Part shown: in pieces, positions 23,511 to 31,241 of the stretch
Position numbering within the stretch: the stretch's first letter is position 1
How the letters are laid out: the number at the start of each line of letters is the position of its first letter
Assembly: GCA_043782425.1 (NCBI GenBank)
Contig: JAYWAM010000241.1
Location: 1 to 31,869 of the forward strand
From: JAYWAM01 sp043782425
GTDB lineage: Bacteria > Pseudomonadota > Gammaproteobacteria > Burkholderiales > Usitatibacteraceae
Direction of reading: 5' to 3'
Length of the DNA: 31,869 nt
Notes under the pieces: model-generated
Told to the model about the DNA's origin: nothing
Database searches by the model: none
Seen by the model: only the letters and a program-made list of their open reading frames with translations
Program-made: the position numbers and the translations under genes

Positions 23511-23804
23511 ATGGATGATCTAGTTCGTTGGACCGTCAAGGTTTCGAAAGACACAGACGTATCGCTGCGCTCGTTCCTCGCGCAACGCGGGATGAAGAAG
23601 GGCGATCTTTCCAAATTTATCGAGCAGGCGGTGCAAAAGGCAGTTTTTACCCAAACGGTGGCAGATGTCGAAGCACGCAACGTCAATATTTCCGATAGCG
23701 AGATTGAAGCCAGCATTGACGACGCGCTTCGCCAAGTACGCGCCGAAATGTGGGGAGCGCCAAGAAAAAGTAAACCAACCAGAAAGACGGCGAAGCGTGC
23801 GTAG
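23511..23804 (+). CDS. Ribbon-helix-helix antitoxin (predicted)
   Basis: A 97-residue small protein, the probable antitoxin of the PIN toxin that follows. The ATG at 23511 has a strong GGAGG 6 bases upstream; the earlier GTG/ATG at 23475 lies within the operator repeats. The N-terminal 45 residues (VRWTVKVSKDTDVSLRSFLA then a helical stretch with SKFIEQAVQKAVF) read as a beta strand plus two helices, as in ribbon-helix-helix repressors. The C-terminal part is acidic then lysine-rich, as expected of a toxin-neutralising tail. The toxin starts 12 bp after its stop. The family assignment is by pattern only. Confidence 0.75.
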   Translation: MDDLVRWTVKVSKDTDVSLRSFLAQRGMKKGDLSKFIEQAVQKAVFTQTVADVEARNVNISDSEIEASIDDALRQVRAEMWGAPRKSKPTRKTAKRA

Positions 23805-23816
23805 GCCTGCCGCGTC

Positions 23817-24230
23817 ATGCGCGTTATTCTCGACACCAATATTCTGTTGTCTGCTTTTTTCAAAGCGGACTCTGCGCCGAACCAGCTCGTTCACGCCTGG
23901 ATGGATGGGCGATTTGACTTGCTTTCCAGCAACGAACAAATCGAAGAAATCACCCGTGTCGCGCGCTACCCACACATCAGGAAATTGATTCACTCGGCCG
24001 AAATCGGCTGGCTCGTCAACCGGTTGCGGGATCGCGCAACCCTGCTAACCAATTTGCCGTCGCTCGATATTTCGCCTGACCCGGCTGATAATTTTCTTTT
24101 CTCTATGGCGGCGGTTGGCGCTGCCACCCACTTGGTGACTGGTGACAAGAGCGGTGTCCTGGGGTTTCGCAAGCATCTTTCCACTCGTATCGTCACTGCA
24201 CGGCAGATGGTCGATATTCTGAAAATTTAA
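23817..24230 (+). CDS. PIN-domain toxin (predicted ribonuclease)
   Basis: A 137-residue PIN-domain protein of the COG1569-type putative toxins, expected to be a Mg-dependent RNase. Acidic active-site candidates are Asp6 (VILDTNILLSAF), Glu43/Glu44 (QIEEITRV), Asp91 (DPADNFLFSMA) and Asp110 (VTGDKSGVL). It lies directly behind the antitoxin gene and needs no separate promoter. The pair sits between iscX and nuoL, as an island-like addition. Confidence 0.86.
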   Translation: MRVILDTNILLSAFFKADSAPNQLVHAWMDGRFDLLSSNEQIEEITRVARYPHIRKLIHSAEIGWLVNRLRDRATLLTNLPSLDISPDPADNFLFSMAAVGAATHLVTGDKSGVLGFRKHLSTRIVTARQMVDILKI

Positions 24231-24239
24231 GCCTGAATC

Positions 24240-24341
24240 ATGCCTTCAAAACCAACCAGTCATTCATTGGCCTCCGGCATCCGCGACAACCATTTTCGCG
24301 GCAAACTCGGCGAATACCGCCTTCAGGGCAGCGGGCAGTAG
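24240..24341 (+). other. Short ORF, possible truncated N-terminus of a helicase-type protein
   Basis: An ATG at 24240 opens 33 codons that end with TAG at 24339-24341. The middle reads LASGIRDNHFRGKLGEYRL, which recalls the N-terminal region of some DEAD/SNF2-type helicases (an xSGIRDN-x-x-RGxxG pattern). Nothing follows it in any frame that I can recognise. Either a degenerate gene end left by an insertion or a chance match; I cannot choose between them without a search. Confidence 0.25.
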
Positions 24342-24377
24342 CCCTTGCTAACTTCCCCAAGCGAAAACGCCGCCGTC

Positions 24378-24386
24378 TGGTAAAAT
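24378..24386 (+). promoter_or_regulatory. Possible extended -10 promoter for nuoL
   Basis: TGG-TAAAAT has the TGn extension and a -10 with 5 of 6 consensus bases; no recognisable -35 stands 17 bp upstream. It would start transcription near 24393, about 87 nt before nuoL. The rest of the 249-bp gap (24231-24479) holds the short ORF above and nothing else that I can support. Confidence 0.35.
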
Positions 24387-24479
24387 ACGCCGCTGTCTAC
24401 CGGTTTTCCGTGGCGCGTAAAAATAGTTGCCGCGCGAAAGCGCCGATCCGCAGCGAATTTTGCAAACAACAACAGGGAA

Positions 24480-26474
24480 ATGAAAACCCTATACCTCCTG
24501 GTACCGCTCGCTCCGCTGCTTGGCGCCGTGCTCGCCGGTTTTTTTGGCAAGCTCCTGGGCCGCGCTTTTGCGCATTCCGTGACCATTGCCGGGGTGGCGC
24601 TGGCGTTCATTTTGTCGTGCGTGATATTTCAGGATGTCATGGCGGGCAACACCTTCAATGGCCCGCTTTACACTTGGGCCGTCAGTGAAGGCGTGCGCTT
24701 CGAGGTCGGCTTTTTGATTGACCGCCTCACGGTGCTGATGATGCTGGTGGTGAGCTTTGTCTCGCTCATGGTGCACATCTACACCATCGGCTACATGGCC
24801 GATGACGATGGCTATGAGCGTTTTTTCGCCTATATCGCGCTGTTCACCTTCTCCATGTTGATGCTGGTGATGTCGAATAACTTCCTGCAACTGTTTTTCG
24901 GCTGGGAGGCGGTGGGTCTGGTGTCATATCTGCTGATCGGCTTCTGGTTCAAGCGCCCCACCGCCATTTACGCCAACCTCAAAGCGTTTCTCGTCAACCG
25001 CGTCGGCGATTTTGGTTTTCTGCTCGGCATCGGCCTGATCTTCGCCAACATGGGCACGCTTTCCTATAGCGAGGTATTCGCCAAGGCGCTGGACTTGAAA
25101 AATCACATGGCGCCCATTCCGGGAGTGGAATGGAATCTCATCAGCGCTATCTGCATCGCCCTGTTTATCGGCGCGATGGGCAAGAGTGCACAAATTCCGC
25201 TGCACGTGTGGCTGCCCGATTCGATGGAAGGCCCGACGCCGATTTCCGCGCTGATCCACGCCGCGACCATGGTGACGGCCGGTATTTTCATGGTGGCGCG
25301 CATGTCGCCGCTGTTTGAGATGTCCGAGACGGCGCTGTCGTTTGTCATCATCATCGGCGCTATCACCACTTTTTTCATGGCGCTTATCGCCGTGGTGCAG
25401 TACGACATCAAGCGCGTGGTGGCGTATTCAACTTTGTCGCAGTTGGGCTATATGACTATGGCGCTGGGCGCATCGGCTTACTCGGCGGGTATTTTCCATT
25501 TAATGACGCACGCTTTTTTCAAGGCGGTGTTGTTCTTGGGCGCAGGCTCGGTCATCATCGCCCTGCACCACGAGCAGGACATGCGCCGCATGGGCGGCCT
25601 GCGTAAATACCTGCCCATCACTTACGTCACCATGTTTATCGGCGCGCTCGCCAATGCCGGTTTCCCGCCGTTTTCCGGGTTCTTTTCCAAGGACACTATT
25701 ATCGAGGCGATACACGCTTCCACCACGCCCGGAGCGGGCATTGCTTACGTCGCTGCGCTGCTGGCGGTGTTCGTTGGCGCGCTGTATTCCTTCCGCCTGG
25801 TGTTTTATGCTTTTCACGGTAAGGAACGCTTTGCTGCGCACGCCAGTCACGCGCACGGACACGATGCACATGATGCGCACGGGCACGGCCACGGAGGCAA
25901 GCCGCATGAATCGCCGTGGGTGGTGACGCTGCCGCTGATTTTGCTCGCCATTCCCTCGGTCGCCGCAGGCTGGCTGATCGGCGATGTGGTATTCGGTGAC
26001 TACTTCGGCGCGGCAATTTACATTGCGCCCGAGCATGCCGCCATCGCCAAGCTGGCGGATGAGTATCACGGCATCATCGGCATGCTAAAGCACGGGTTCA
26101 GCGGCTTGCCGTTCTGGCTGGCCTTGGCGGGCCTGGCGACGGCTTGGTATCTGTATATCGTGCGTCCTGATTTGCCGACCTTGATCCGCGCCAAGCTCAG
26201 CTTCCTGGTTAACATCCTCGAACAGAAATATTTTTTCGACCGCTTTAATGATTGGTTCTTCGCCGCTGGCGCGCGTCGGCTTGGAACTGGATTATGGAAA
26301 ATCGGCGATGTGACCTTGATCGACGGCCTGATGGTCAACGGCACGGCGCGCCTCATCGGCTGGACATCAGGCGTGATGCGCAAAGTGCAGACCGGCCATA
26401 TTTATACCTATGCGTTCACCATGATTATCGGCGTGTTTGCGCTGCTGACTGTGGTGTTTGGCAAACTATATTGA
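24480..26474 (+). CDS. nuoL: NADH-quinone oxidoreductase subunit L
   Basis: Proton-pumping antiporter-like subunit of respiratory complex I in the inner membrane; 664 residues. Key residues are Glu143 in FFGWEAVGLVSYLLIG and Lys235 in GAMGKSAQIPLHVWLPDSMEG; the VVQYDIKRVVAYSTLSQLGYM segment and the long C-terminal horizontal helix region (about 560-640) are present. A loop at 454-476 has nine His in 23 residues. The ATG at 24480 follows CAGGGAA. No nuoK or other early nuo gene precedes it; instead a toxin-antitoxin pair and the isc operon do. nuoM lies 290 bp on, behind a repeat. Confidence 0.96.
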   Translation: MKTLYLLVPLAPLLGAVLAGFFGKLLGRAFAHSVTIAGVALAFILSCVIFQDVMAGNTFNGPLYTWAVSEGVRFEVGFLIDRLTVLMMLVVSFVSLMVHIYTIGYMADDDGYERFFAYIALFTFSMLMLVMSNNFLQLFFGWEAVGLVSYLLIGFWFKRPTAIYANLKAFLVNRVGDFGFLLGIGLIFANMGTLSYSEVFAKALDLKNHMAPIPGVEWNLISAICIALFIGAMGKSAQIPLHVWLPDSMEGPTPISALIHAATMVTAGIFMVARMSPLFEMSETALSFVIIIGAITTFFMALIAVVQYDIKRVVAYSTLSQLGYMTMALGASAYSAGIFHLMTHAFFKAVLFLGAGSVIIALHHEQDMRRMGGLRKYLPITYVTMFIGALANAGFPPFSGFFSKDTIIEAIHASTTPGAGIAYVAALLAVFVGALYSFRLVFYAFHGKERFAAHASHAHGHDAHDAHGHGHGGKPHESPWVVTLPLILLAIPSVAAGWLIGDVVFGDYFGAAIYIAPEHAAIAKLADEYHGIIGMLKHGFSGLPFWLALAGLATAWYLYIVRPDLPTLIRAKLSFLVNILEQKYFFDRFNDWFFAAGARRLGTGLWKIGDVTLIDGLMVNGTARLIGWTSGVMRKVQTGHIYTYAFTMIIGVFALLTVVFGKLY

Positions 26475-26503
26475 TGGGCTTGGGTGCATCGTGGTTTTGC
26501 GCA

Positions 26504-26605
26504 CACCCTCACCCCTACCCCTCTCCCGCAAAGCGGGAGAGGGGAAAACGACATTTTCGCGCCTCCCCTCGCCCGCTTGCGGGAGAGGGGCCGGGGGTGA
26601 GGGTG
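26504..26605. repeat. REP-like inverted repeat between nuoL and nuoM
   Basis: The outer arms CACCCTCACCCC (26504-26515) and GGGGTGAGGGTG (26594-26605) match perfectly in inverse. Inside are two hairpins of the CTCTCCCGCAAAGCGGGAGAGG type. Repeats of this CCCTCACCCC...CTCTCCCGC form are common between genes of many proteobacteria. The remaining sequence to nuoM (26606-26764) is AT-richer with no recognisable gene, so the stretch 26475-26764 holds this repeat and little else. Confidence 0.75.
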
Positions 26606-26764
26606 AAAACTTAAGGGATTGATTGCAGCTTCTCTGCCATAGCATCAAATTGAAACTACAATTCTTCAAGATATGTTTTCGTAAAGCCGCATCCACACTG
26701 AATTGTACGAAAGCTACTGCATCCGAAAAGAAACATTTACCTCACATAAAACGCTAATCACACA

Positions 26765-28261
26765 ATGTTTCAAGCTCTGCCGCTGCTCAGTCTAACCATT
26801 TGGGTGCCCATCGTTTTTGGCATCCTGGTGCTGTTTTTCAACAGCGAGAAGTTAACCGCCACTGCGCGCTGGATCGCGCTGGCGGGCGCGGTGCTGGGCT
26901 TTCTGGTGTGCATTCCGCTTTATACCGGTTTCAATGTGACCACAGCGAGCTTGCAGTTCCGCGAACTCATGCCGTGGATAGAGCGCTTTAACATTCACTA
27001 TGCGCTGGGCGTGGACGGCATTTCGGTGTTGTTCATTCTGCTCAGCAGTTTCATCACCGTGCTGGTGGTGATTGCCGGATGGCAGGTGATTAAAGACAAG
27101 GTGTCGCAATATCTGGCGGCCTTCCTCATCATGTCGGGCCTGGTCAACGGCGTGTTCGCCGCGACCGATGCAATTCTGTTCTATCTATTTTTCGAAGCGA
27201 TGTTGATTCCGATGTTTCTCATTATCGGCGTGTGGGGCGGCCCGAATCGCGTGTATGCCGCGGTGAAGTTTTTTCTTTACACCCTGCTCGGTTCGCTGCT
27301 GATGCTGGCGGCGCTGATTTATCTTTACTTTGCTACAAACGGCAGCTTCAACATTTACGATTACCACAAGGTGCCGCTCGGTCTTACCGCGCAGATGTTG
27401 CTGTTTTTTGCTTTCTTCGCCTCGTTCTCGGTGAAAGTGCCGATGTGGCCGGTGCATACCTGGCTGCCCGATGCCCACGTCGAGGCGCCCACCGGCGGCT
27501 CGGTGGTGCTCGCGGCCATCACGCTGAAAATCGGTGCTTATGGTTTCCTGCGTTTTAATCTGCCCATCGCCCCCGATGCCAGCCATGAGCTGGCGGGTTT
27601 CATGATTACCCTGTCGCTCATCGCCGTGGTGTATATCGGGCTGGTGGCGCTGGTGCAGCAGGACATGAAAAAACTTATCGCCTATTCATCTATCTCGCAC
27701 ATGGGTTTTGTCACGCTGGGATTCTTTATTTTCAACGTGCAGGGCGTCGAAGGCGGGTTGGTGCAAATGCTTTCACACGGCTTCGTGTCCGCCGCCATGT
27801 TCCTGTGTGTCGGCGTGTTGTATGACCGTATGCACTCGCGCGAAATTGCCGCTTACGGTGGCGTCGCCAACACCATGCCGGTTTTTGCCGCTTTTGCAGT
27901 GTTCTTTGCGATGGCCAACTCCGGACTGCCCGGCACCAGCGGATTCGTCGGCGAGTTCATGGTGATTCTCGGCGCGGTGAAGGCGAATTTCTGGTACGCC
28001 TTTCTTGCCGCCACCACTTTAATTTTCGGCGCAGCCTATACGCTGTGGATGGTCAAGCGCGTGCTGTTCGGCGAAGTCGCCAACGCGCATGTCGCCGCGC
28101 TTTACGATGTGAAGCCGCGCGAGATTGGGATTCTCGCCGCACTCATCATCGCCGTGTTGTTCATGGGCCTCTATCCCAAGCCGTTCACCGATGTGATGCA
28201 CGTTAGCGTCGATGCGCTGTTGAAGCATGTTGAGATTAAAAAGTTTGATAAAAATGACTGA
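26765..28261 (+). CDS. nuoM: NADH-quinone oxidoreductase subunit M
   Basis: Second antiporter-like proton-channel subunit of complex I, 498 residues with about 14 helices. Glu144 in FFEAMLIPMFLIIG and Lys224 in SFSVKVPMWPVHTWLPDAH correspond to the essential pair; the later DMKKLIAYSSISHMGFV segment is typical. The ATG at 26765 has no good ribosome-binding site, and a 290-bp gap with a REP-like repeat separates it from nuoL, so a separate promoter or processed message is possible. It overlaps nuoN by 8 bp. Confidence 0.96.
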   Translation: MFQALPLLSLTIWVPIVFGILVLFFNSEKLTATARWIALAGAVLGFLVCIPLYTGFNVTTASLQFRELMPWIERFNIHYALGVDGISVLFILLSSFITVLVVIAGWQVIKDKVSQYLAAFLIMSGLVNGVFAATDAILFYLFFEAMLIPMFLIIGVWGGPNRVYAAVKFFLYTLLGSLLMLAALIYLYFATNGSFNIYDYHKVPLGLTAQMLLFFAFFASFSVKVPMWPVHTWLPDAHVEAPTGGSVVLAAITLKIGAYGFLRFNLPIAPDASHELAGFMITLSLIAVVYIGLVALVQQDMKKLIAYSSISHMGFVTLGFFIFNVQGVEGGLVQMLSHGFVSAAMFLCVGVLYDRMHSREIAAYGGVANTMPVFAAFAVFFAMANSGLPGTSGFVGEFMVILGAVKANFWYAFLAATTLIFGAAYTLWMVKRVLFGEVANAHVAALYDVKPREIGILAALIIAVLFMGLYPKPFTDVMHVSVDALLKHVEIKKFDKND

Positions 28262-29708
28262 ATCGTCACTAAATCTTTTCATCGCCACGCCGGAAATCCT
28301 GCTGCTGTGCCTGATCGGCGTGGTGATGATGGTCGATTTATTTTCCAGCCCCGCTAAGCGCGCCAACCGCCTTTATGGTCTGGCTATTGCGGTTCCGATT
28401 TTGGTGCTGTTGCTCGGCAGTTTTCCCTGGGGCGCCAACGTCACCGCGCAGTACGCTTTCAATAACATGTTCGTTCTCGATGGCATGGCGCTGCTGCTCA
28501 AGATTGCGTTGCTGGTCGCAGTGGTTTTCGTGGTGATATACAGTCGCGCCTATCTGGTGGCGCGCAATCTGCTCAGCGGCGAATTCATCATGCTGCTGTT
28601 GTTCGCCACATTCGGCGCCATGATTATGATTTCCGCCAATCACTTTGTCACGCTTTACCTCGGTCTGGAAATTCTGACGCTGTCGTTGTATGCCCTGGTG
28701 GCGTTGCAGCGCGATTCGGCGGTGGCGACCGAGGCGGCGATGAAGTATTTCGTTCTCGGCGCGCTCGCCTCGGGCTTGTTGCTGTACGGCATGTCTATGG
28801 TTTACGGCGCCACCGGTTCGCTCGACATCGCAACCATCGCCAAGGTGGTGGGCGGCAGCGGCGGCAACGATTCTTTGCTCACCTTCGGCATTGTGTTCCT
28901 GGTGGCCGGCCTGGCCTTCAAGCTCGGCGTGGTTCCGTTCCATATGTGGATCCCCGACGTGTATCACGGCGCCGCCACGCCGGTCACGCTGTTCATCGGC
29001 TCTGTACCCAAGCTCGCGGCTTTCGCTTTTGTGTTGCGCATCCTTGCTGACGGGCTGGCGGGCATGGTGGGCGACTGGCAGGGCATGCTGATTATTCTCG
29101 CGGTGCTTTCCATGGTGCTCGGCAACGTGGTCGCCATCGCGCAGACCAACCTGAAGCGCATGCTCGCCTACTCGACCATTTCGCACATGGGTTTTCTGTT
29201 GCTCGGCATTCTTTCCGGCACGCTGAACGGCTATAGCTCGGGCTTGTTTTACGTCATCGCTTATGTGCTGATGTCGCTCGGCGCTTTCGGCATGATCCTG
29301 TTGCTGTCGCGCGCCGGATTCGAGGCGGAAAACATCGACGACTTCAAGGGCCTCAACCGGCGCTCGCCGTGGTACGCCTTCCTCATGCTGCTTATCATGT
29401 TCTCGCTCGCTGGAATTCCGCCCACGCTGGGCTTCTTTGCCAAGCTTGCCGTATTGCAGTCTGTGCTAGGCGTGGGCTTGATATGGCTGGTGGTATACGC
29501 GGTGCTGATGAGCGTGATCGGTGCGTATTATTACTTGCGCATCGTCAAGCTCATGTACATGGATGAGCCGCTCGACAATAGCGCCATCATTGCGCATCCG
29601 GAAATGAGCGCGCTGTTGTCGGTTAATGCCTTTGCGCTGCTGGTGCTGGGCGTTGTCCCGGGCGGGCTGTTCGAGTTGTGCAAGCGCGCCATCGCCGCTT
29701 CGTTTTGA
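28254..29708 (+). CDS. nuoN: NADH-quinone oxidoreductase subunit N
   Basis: Third antiporter-like subunit of complex I, 484 residues from the ATG at 28254; the frame is open to 28227, but that part overlaps nuoM. The essential glutamate lies in LGLEILTLSLYALV and the lysine in FKLGVVPFHMWIPDVYHGA; ARTNL-like AQTNLKRMLAYSTISHMGF marks the broken helix. The overlap with nuoM (8 bp) indicates coupling. The end of the nuo run is followed within 9 bp by glpD. Confidence 0.96.
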   Translation: MTESSLNLFIATPEILLLCLIGVVMMVDLFSSPAKRANRLYGLAIAVPILVLLLGSFPWGANVTAQYAFNNMFVLDGMALLLKIALLVAVVFVVIYSRAYLVARNLLSGEFIMLLLFATFGAMIMISANHFVTLYLGLEILTLSLYALVALQRDSAVATEAAMKYFVLGALASGLLLYGMSMVYGATGSLDIATIAKVVGGSGGNDSLLTFGIVFLVAGLAFKLGVVPFHMWIPDVYHGAATPVTLFIGSVPKLAAFAFVLRILADGLAGMVGDWQGMLIILAVLSMVLGNVVAIAQTNLKRMLAYSTISHMGFLLLGILSGTLNGYSSGLFYVIAYVLMSLGAFGMILLLSRAGFEAENIDDFKGLNRRSPWYAFLMLLIMFSLAGIPPTLGFFAKLAVLQSVLGVGLIWLVVYAVLMSVIGAYYYLRIVKLMYMDEPLDNSAIIAHPEMSALLSVNAFALLVLGVVPGGLFELCKRAIAASF

Positions 29709-29717
29709 TCGTTTTCC

Positions 29718-31241
29718 ATGAAGGCTGAGTACGACCTGATTATCGTTGGTGGCGGCATCAACGGTTGCGGCATCGCGCGCGATGCGGCGGGGCGCGGCCT
29801 GTCGGTGTTGCTGGTGGAGCAGGGCGATCTGGCCGCCGCCACCAGCTCGGCGAGCAGCAAGCTGATACACGGCGGCCTGCGTTATCTGGAGCACTATAAA
29901 TTCCGCCTGGTGCGCGAGGCCTTGCAGGAACGCGAAGTGCTGCTCAAAATCGCGCCGCACATTATTCACCCGCTGGAATTCATTCTTCCCCACGATGCTT
30001 CGATGCGCCCGGCGTGGATGATACGCTTGGGCTTGTTGATGTATGACCACCTCGGTGGAAAAATTTCCCTGCCGGGCTCGCGCAGCGTTTCCTTTCCCCA
30101 CGCCCAGTACAGCGCCGGTCTGAAGAGCAATATTCAGCGCGGTTTTTTTTATTCCGACGCACACGTGGACGATGCGCGGCTGACGCTACTCAACGCTGTG
30201 GCGGCGCGCGAAGACGGTGCCGAGATATTGACGCGCACACGTTGCGTGGCGGGGCGGCGGCGCGGTGGCGTGTGGCATATCACGCTGGAAAACGTCGCCA
30301 GCGGCGAGCTTTTCAGCGTTGCGGCCAAGGGCGTAATCAATGCCGCCGGCCCGTGGGTCAAGCAGGTGCTCGATGATGCGCTGAATATTCCCATGGCGGC
30401 GCGTTTGCGTCTGGTCAAAGGCAGCCACATCGTCGTGCCGCGCATACATAGTAGTGAGCACGCCTATATTTTGCAGAACGATGACCGGCGCATCACCTTC
30501 ATCACGCCCTTTGAGGAACGCTTTAGTTTGATCGGCACCACCGATGTCGCCGTCGCCTCGCTCGATGCCGCGGCGCGCATTACACCTGAAGAGACTGCTT
30601 ATCTGCTGCGCTCAGCCAACCGCTTTCTGGCGACGGCGCTACGTGAGCGCGATGTGGTGTGGAGTTTCGCTGGCGTGCGACCGCTGTACGACGACGGCGC
30701 CGGTAAACTTTCTGATGTCACGCGCGATTACGTTCTCAAGGTCGACCACCATGAAGGCAAGCTGCCGCTGCTCTCCATTTTCGGCGGCAAAATTACCACA
30801 TACCGTCGCCTTGCCGAGCACGCTCTAAAGCTGCTGCAACCTTTTTTCCCCGATATGGGGCCGGCGTGGAGCGGGGACGAGCCTTTGCCGGGCGGTGATT
30901 TTAGTGATGCGGGGAGCACGCTGCGCGCGCTGCAACTGCGTTACGCCAAGCTGCCTGGCGATTATCTGGCGCGCTTGTTCTCGCGCTACGGCACGCGTGT
31001 CGAGCAGCTTCTGCGCAGCGCCAAATCGATGGATGATTTGAAGCCGCTGTTCGGCAGCGGCGCCAACCAGCTTTCCGCACTGGAAATCGACTATCTGATA
31101 CGTGAAGAGTGGGCGCGCGAGCCTGAGGATGTGTTGTGGCGGCGCACCAAGTGCGGCCTGCACCTCAGCACCGCGCAGCGCGAAGCGGCGCAATCGCATA
31201 TCCGCCTCGGTGTCGAGCGCTGGCTGGAGGCGCAATCGTGA
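29718..31241 (+). CDS. glpD: Glycerol-3-phosphate dehydrogenase (quinone-linked, GlpD)
   Basis: FAD enzyme at the inner membrane that oxidises glycerol-3-phosphate to dihydroxyacetone phosphate and reduces quinone. 507 residues. The FAD-binding start DLIIVGGGINGCGIARDAAG (6-25) is followed by SSKLIHGGLRYLEHYKFRLV, the GlpD family block; INAAGPWV and a C-terminal DAO-associated domain (about 385-505) complete it. It starts 9 bp after nuoN, so it belongs to the same transcript; both products feed the quinone pool. No glpF, glpK or glpR is visible here. The gene downstream overlaps its stop. Confidence 0.95.
   Translation: MKAEYDLIIVGGGINGCGIARDAAGRGLSVLLVEQGDLAAATSSASSKLIHGGLRYLEHYKFRLVREALQEREVLLKIAPHIIHPLEFILPHDASMRPAWMIRLGLLMYDHLGGKISLPGSRSVSFPHAQYSAGLKSNIQRGFFYSDAHVDDARLTLLNAVAAREDGAEILTRTRCVAGRRRGGVWHITLENVASGELFSVAAKGVINAAGPWVKQVLDDALNIPMAARLRLVKGSHIVVPRIHSSEHAYILQNDDRRITFITPFEERFSLIGTTDVAVASLDAAARITPEETAYLLRSANRFLATALRERDVVWSFAGVRPLYDDGAGKLSDVTRDYVLKVDHHEGKLPLLSIFGGKITTYRRLAEHALKLLQPFFPDMGPAWSGDEPLPGGDFSDAGSTLRALQLRYAKLPGDYLARLFSRYGTRVEQLLRSAKSMDDLKPLFGSGANQLSALEIDYLIREEWAREPEDVLWRRTKCGLHLSTAQREAAQSHIRLGVERWLEAQS

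Noticed and set aside
28338..29186. Minus-strand open frame of 282 codons opposite nuoN
   Set aside because: Very His/Gln/Arg-rich, as expected for the antisense of hydrophobic membrane-protein codons; no start signal.
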